Shown here in pieces: positions 59,166-64,000 of a stretch of 64,000 nt of DNA (positions within the stretch are counted from its first letter, which is position 1; each line of letters opens with the position of its first letter). The translations under genes were made by a program, and so were the position numbers. The notes under the pieces are model-generated. The model was not told the DNA's origin and did no database searches. It saw only the letters and a program-made list of their open reading frames with translations. Source of the stretch: Tolypeutes matacus (lineage: Eukaryota; Chordata; Mammalia; Cingulata; Chlamyphoridae); assembly GCA_026826555.1 (NCBI GenBank), contig JAKSZT010053837.1, forward strand, positions 1,784,891-1,848,890. The letters run 5' to 3'.

Positions 59166-59945
59166 CTTCAAATGTAAAAAGAGAATTTTCCTTGAAATAA
59201 AGGTAAAACTCCTAATATGTTATACTTTAATAAAAAGCATACATTTTAAAAGTTAATGCGCACAATATTGTGAACATGTTGACATAATGAAATATATTAT
59301 CTGAATGTAATTAAAAGGGGGAATGTTAGATTTTACATATGATAACAGAATAAATTTTTTTTAAAAAATCCATGGAATTACACTATACAGTAAATCCTAT
59401 ATACAGGAAAACTACCTTTCAAAAATGAAGGTGATATAGATACCCCCAGATTAACAAAGTGTGAGGGAATTTATTGGCCACAGACCTGCCTTAGAAGAAA
59501 TATCAAAGTAATTTTTCCAGACTGAAAGGGAGTGACACTAGATGTTAACTCATTCCACACAAAGAAACAAACAGGAAACAAAAAAATAATTATGTAGATA
59601 ATTATGAAAGACAGTATCAATATATTGTTTTCTCCTTTCTTCTCCTAACAAATTAAAAAGGCAATTGCAAAAAAAAAAGGCAGCTGCACAAACTATATAA
59701 TTGTATTATTGAGCTTATAACATATAAGGGTGTAATATATATACACACAAGAATGAGGACACAAAACAAAGGGAAGGGAAGAAAGCTACACTGAAGCAAG
59801 AAAATTAAACTATAAAGTAACTCAAACCCATGAGAAGAAATACAGAGCCCTAGAGATGGTAAATATACATGTTAATATAAACAATTCTATAAAAGCAATT
59901 CTTCTCAGTTATTGTCCTAGCTTTGTTAAAAGACATAAGACTGGG

Positions 59946-60045
59946 GAGCAGATGTAGCTCGGTGATTGAGCGCCTGTCTCCCATGTATGAGATCCCGGGT
60001 TCAATCCCTGCTACCTCTTTAAAAACATTTAAAAAGAAAAAAAGG
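59946..60045 (+). mobile_element. DAS-type SINE, monomer
   Basis: Head GATGTAGCTCGGTGATTGAG with B box GGGTTCAATCCC and a short A-rich tail. The target duplication CATAAGACTGGG is at 59934-59945 and 60046-60057. Confidence 0.92.
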
Positions 60046-60200
60046 CATAAGACTGGGTAAAGCATTATAAGTTTTAGCAGTTTTGCAACATAAAGAAAGG
60101 AAAAAGAATGAATCAATATTGGGGCAAAGTTTCTGTATTTTATTGGAATTAAATTAGTATAACCTGAAGTATATTGTAATAATCTAAAATGTATATTATA

Positions 60201-60399
60201 GGGAAGCGGCTGTGGCTCAATCAGTAGGGCTCCCGTTTACCATGTGGGAGGCCCCGGGTTCGGTTCCCGGGGCCTCCTGGAGAAGGCAAGCCCGCCCGCA
60301 CGGCGTGGTTAGCTGACCCAGCGAGCACAAGCAGCAAGGGGGGGATAAATGAATAAATAAATAAAATCTTAAAAAAAAATAAAATAAAATAAAAAAAAT
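60201..60399 (+). mobile_element. DAS-III-like SINE
   Basis: Complete copy with a perfect hairpin. The 15-base target duplication AAAATGTATATTATA is at 60186-60200 and 60400-60414. Confidence 0.96.
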
Positions 60400-60641
60400 A
60401 AAATGTATATTATAATCCCTACAACAAATACTAAGAAAACACTCAAAAATTATTGTTAAAAATGCAAAGGCATTAAAATGATATACTAGAAAATATCTAA
60501 TTAATACAAAAGGAGACAGTATGTTGGAACAGATGAAAAACAAAACATATGATGTAAGGAAAACAAGTAGCAAAATACCAGAGGTAAATAAACTCAAGTC
60601 AATAATAATATTAATATAAAAATGAACTAAAGATTCCAATC

Positions 60642-61142
60642 GGGGGGCGGATGTGGCTCAAATGGTTGGGCGTCCATCTCCCATATGGAGGGACCTGGGT
60701 TCGATCCCCAGGACCTCCCAGTAAAAATAAAGAAAAATATAGAAGGCACACGGGCCGCCAGGCCCCGCAAGCGGGTACACCACAAGGCCCCGTGCGCCGA
60801 CAGGCCCCGCCGAGCCACGCAGCAAGATGTGATGTAACAAGAGAGTGACACAAGGGAGGGCAAGACGAGATGCACCAGAAAACCAGGAACTAAGGTGGCG
60901 CAGGTGGTAGGACGCGTCTCTCCCACAACGGAGGTTCCCAGGATTGAATCCTGGTGAAGACAGGAGGAGAAGACTGGACAGGAAACAGACACAGAGAATT
61001 GCCCAGCGAATGGACACAAAAACAGCAAAAACAGCAAAAAAAAAACAAAAAAACAAACAAACAAAAAAAAACGGGGTGGTGGTGGGTAAAAATGGATAAA
61101 AGTAAATAAATAAATAAATAAATCTCTAAAAAAAGGAAAAAG
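60642..61142 (+). mobile_element. Composite two-module DAS SINE
   Basis: The longest and best-kept copy of this type. Module 1 has GATGTGGCTCAAATGG and GGTTCGATCCCC. A GC-rich spacer of about 170 bases has two GGCCCCG-containing repeats. Module 2 has TAAGGTGGCGCAGGTGG and AGGATTGAATCCTGG, followed by GAATTGCCCAGCGAATGG, an A/C-rich stretch and an AAATAAATAAATAAATC tail. The target duplication AGATTCCAATC / AGATTCTAATC is at 60631-60641 and 61143-61153. Confidence 0.92.
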
Positions 61143-61164
61143 AGATTCTAATCAAAAAGCAGAG

Positions 61165-61308
61165 ATTCTATGGTCTACAGATGGCAGTAATATTATATCA
61201 ATATTCTTTCATCATTTGTAACAAATGTGTCACAATATAAAGTGTTGATGGCGGGGCAATGTTATGGGAATCCTGTATGGTATGCATGATTGTTCTTTAA
61301 AATTTTGA
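61165..61308 (+). mobile_element. Orphan L1 3' tail inside older L1
   Basis: TATGGTCTACAGATGGCAGT, TTCATCATTTGTAACAAATG, TGTGTCACAATATAAAG and GGGAATCCTGTATGG match the L1 3' terminus seen at 24731-25205. It breaks the older ORF2-like sequence, which resumes after it with AAACAAGACCCAACTATATG. Confidence 0.6.
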
Positions 61309-61736
61309 AATTAAAAAACAAGAAACAAAACAAGACCCAACTATATGCTGTCTAAAAAGACACACTTTAGAATCCAAAACACAAATAAGTTGAAGGTAAA
61401 GGGGTTGACTGGAAAAGATATACAATAATGACTTTAACAGGGGTGGGATAGCTATACTAATATCAGACAAAGTAGAATTTAATGCCCCCAAAATATTACT
61501 GAAGATAAAAAGTGAAATTATAATAATAATAAAAGGGTCAAATTATCAGGAACAATTATAAACACGAATGCACTTTGTAACAGGGACCAGAACCAAACAA
61601 AACAAAAACTGACAGAACTGAAGGGAGAAACAGGTAATTCAACAAAAACACAGTTGGAAACTTAGTGTTTTCTCAAGAGAAATAAAAACATATGTCCACT
61701 TAAAGATTTGTGCAAGTTCAGAGAAGCTTTATTCTT

Positions 61737-62216
61737 TTTTGGTGTGGGTTTTGTTTTGTTTTGTTTTAAGATTTATTTTTTTTTATTTATTTCTCCCACC
61801 CCCTCGTTGTTTGCACTCTACTGTGTGCTGTGTCTTTAGGAAATACCAGGAACTGAACCCAGGACCTCTGATGTGGGAGGGAGGCACCTAATCACTTGAG
61901 CCACCACTGTTCCCTGCTTTGTTGTGTTTCTCAATGTTTTTTTCTTGTGTCTCTTTTGCGTCATCTTGTTGGGCCTGCCCTTTGCGTCAGCTCGCTGTCT
62001 TGCTCGTTTTCTTTAGGAGGCACCGGGAACCTCTGTTCCCTGCTTTGTTGTTTCTCTCACTGTGTTTTTTTCTTGCGTCTCTTGTTGCATCATCTTCTTG
62101 TATCATCTTGCCACACCTGCTCCGTCACACCAGCTAGCTGTTTTCTTTAGGAGACACCGGGAACAAACCAAAGGCCTTCCATGTGCTAGGCAGGAGCTCA
62201 GTCACCTGAGCCACCT
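61737..62216 (-). mobile_element. 480-base SINE with duplicated tail module
   Basis: On the minus strand a tRNA-like head (GGTGGCTCAGGTGACTGAG) is followed by a tail ending CAACAAAGCAGGGAACA. That tail is repeated in tandem, then comes a second head (GTGGCTCAAGTGATTAGG; GGGTTCAGTTCC) and an AAATAAATCTT-rich end. The target duplication GAAGCTTTATTCTT at 61723-61736 and GAAGCTTTACTCTT at 62217-62230 shows one integration event. Confidence 0.85.
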
Positions 62217-62759
62217 GAAGCTTTACTCTTAATAGCCAAAAAAATTGGAAACTCAAACATTCATCAATAAGTGGATGGATAACCAAAATGGTATTTTCAC
62301 AGAATGCAACACTGTTCAGCAACACAAAGAACTACTCCCACACACAAGGGTGATTTTTTTTTTAATTATGAAGAGCAAAAAAAAAAAAGCCAGACACAAG
62401 AGTATCTATCATAAGATCCCATTATATGAAGTTCCAGAATTAGCAAAACTAATTTATAGCGACAGAAGTCAGATTGTTGGTTGCTAGAATGTGATTGTGG
62501 ATTGACTTTAAAGGTGCTAAGGCAACTTTCTGGAGAGAGGTGATGAAACATTTTGTTTAGTGGTTACATAGGTATATTTATTTACCAAAGCCCATTAAGC
62601 TATATACATATACATATGTGTATTTTTGCACATAAATTATATCATAATAAAGCTGCTTAAAACATGAATAAGAAACAAGAGACTATTTTTTAAAAGCTAA
62701 CTCAATGGTCACTTCCTATCTGTAGCTTTTCCCAGCTTGCCAAGCCAAAGTCAGTTACT

Positions 62760-62945
62760 CCCTCCTATGAGCTTAATATGCTGTTGGATTTCATTTGCCA
62801 TTATATTTTGAGGGTTTTTCCATCCATATTCATAAGGGGTTAGAGTCTGCAGTTTGTTGTTGTTGTTTTACCCTTGTGATGTCTTTATCTGGCTTTGGTA
62901 TCAAAGTAACATTAGCTTCACAGAATGAGTTAAGAGTTCTCTCAA
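62760..62945 (-). mobile_element. Inverted 5' part of an L1 (twin priming)
   Basis: The minus strand encodes L1 ORF2 reverse-transcriptase sequence (VTLIPKPDKD near 62900, then downstream residues leftwards), decayed. It ends where plus-strand ORF2 begins at about 62946, and the two parts are adjacent in the parental ORF2. Confidence 0.8.
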
Positions 62946-64000
62946 AGCATATTAAAACAATTATACAGGGAGGCGGCTGTGGCTCAATCAGTGGGGCTCC
63001 CGTTTGCCATGTGGGAGGCCCCAGGTTCGGTTCCTGGGGCCTCCTGGTGAAGGCAGGCCCACCCGCACGGCGTGGTTGGCTGACCCAGCGAGCACAAGCA
63101 GCAAGGGGGGGATAAATGAATAAATAAATAAAATCTTAAAAAAAAAAAAAAAAAAAAATTATACACCATGACCAAGTGGGATTTAAACCCAGGAAAGCAA
63201 GAGTAGTTAGTTAGTTCAACAAAGGAAAATCAGTTAATTTAATAGGGAACATTAATAGAACAAAGGGAAAAATAAACACATAATGATCTCAATTGATGTA
63301 GAAAAGGCATCTGAAAAAAATCCAAAAAAAATTTCTTGATAAAAGCATTAGGAATAGAAGAGATCTCTCTCAACATGATAAAGGGCATTTATGAAAATCC
63401 ACAGCTAACATCATACTCAATGGTGAAAGGCTGAAAACTTTCCCCTAAGGTCAAGAACAAAACATGCCTGCCTGCTTTCACCATTGCTATTGAACATCTT
63501 TCAGGAAGTTATATCCAGAGTAATTAAGCAAGAAAAAGAAATAAAAAGCATCCAAACTGGGAAAGAAAAAAAAAAGTAAAACTATCTCTATTTGCTGAGG
63601 AAATGATTCTATATATAGATAATCCTAAAGAATCCACAAGAAACCTACTAGAGCTAATAAACAAAAGCAACATTGCAGTGTACAAGATTAACATGGAAAA
63701 ATTAGTTGTGTTTCTATACACCAGCAATGAACAATCCAAAATGGAATAAGAAAACAACTCCATTTATAATAACATCTAAAATAATAAATTATCTAGGAAT
63801 AATTTAACAAAGGAGGTGAAAGAATTGTACACAGAAAACTACAAAACATTACTGAAAGAAATTAAAAGAAACTTAAACAAATGGAAGGATAGCCCACATT
63901 CATGGACTGGAAGATTTAACACTGTTAAGATATATATACAACCCAAAGTGATTTACAGAGTTAAAGTAATAATTTAATAATCCCTATCAAAATTCCTGCA
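62946..64000 (+). mobile_element. L1 ORF2 fragment, sense part
   Basis: Plus-strand L1 ORF2 sequence starting near KHIKTI and, after a SINE at 62968-63156, HHDQVGF. It runs through reverse-transcriptase zones (a region near 63580-63610 corresponds to the catalytic motif, altered and frameshifted by A insertions) to the window edge. It is inactive. Confidence 0.85.
62968..63156 (+). mobile_element. DAS-III-like SINE
   Basis: Complete copy inside the L1. Its hairpin carries paired changes (CCCCAGG on one arm, CCTGGGG on the other) that keep 12 base pairs. The target duplication AATTATACA is at 62959-62967 and 63157-63165. Confidence 0.95.

Larger units (their letters stand above)
59340..62665 (+). 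mobile_element. Decayed L1, split by five later insertions
   Basis: Sense L1 sequence runs from an ORF1-like zone (59400-59900) through ORF2 zones (60420-60640, 61143-61164, 61309-61670) to a 3' region (61675-61736, 62217-62665) ending ATAATAAAGCTGC. It is interrupted in order by a DAS monomer (59946), DAS-III (60201), a composite SINE (60642), an orphan L1 tail (61165) and a 480-base SINE (61737). No frame survives. Confidence 0.65.

Overview
The window is mammalian genomic DNA lying wholly inside one gene, LRP6 (Wnt co-receptor), transcribed from the minus strand. Thirteen consecutive coding exons, matching human exons 3 to 15 by length, phase and peptide, run from 58309 down to 3258. They total 2,948 coding bases (about 982 codons) with no in-frame stop. 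Exons 1-2 (signal peptide and start of the first beta-propeller) lie beyond position 64000. Exons 16-23 (end of propeller 4, EGF4, LDLR-A repeats, membrane and cytoplasmic parts) lie before position 1.

The interspersed repeats point to a xenarthran, most likely an armadillo of genus Dasypus. There are 20 tRNA-derived SINEs of the armadillo DAS type, including eight nearly uniform copies of a young GC-rich subfamily, plus LINE 3' ends and an LTR-like repeat that I associate with Xenarthra. This assignment rests on recalled families and was not searched.

Layout from left to right: intron 15 (1-3257) holds an ANP32B-like processed pseudogene and an antisense L1 5' region. Exons 15, 14, 13, 12, 11, 10, 9 and 8 lie between 3258 and 20805. 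The large intron 7 (20806-34509) holds an internally deleted L1, old DNA transposons and several SINEs. Exons 7, 6, 5 and 4 lie between 34510 and 41940. Intron 3 (41941-58111) has decayed L1, LTR-like pieces and a clean hAT element. Exon 3 is at 58112-58309. The part of intron 2 in the window (58310-64000) is a stack of nested L1 and SINE insertions ending in an L1 with a 5' inversion.

The exons encode the extracellular region from the first propeller through EGF1, propeller 2, EGF2, propeller 3, EGF3 and most of propeller 4. This is the part of the receptor that binds Wnt, DKK and sclerostin ligands. I found no sign of a second functional gene, a CRISPR array, an operon or a prokaryotic system. 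The most interesting signals are repeat-biology structures: an extended SINE hairpin, composite SINEs, twin-priming inversion and tandem LINE tails. Several LRP6 splice donors also look weak.
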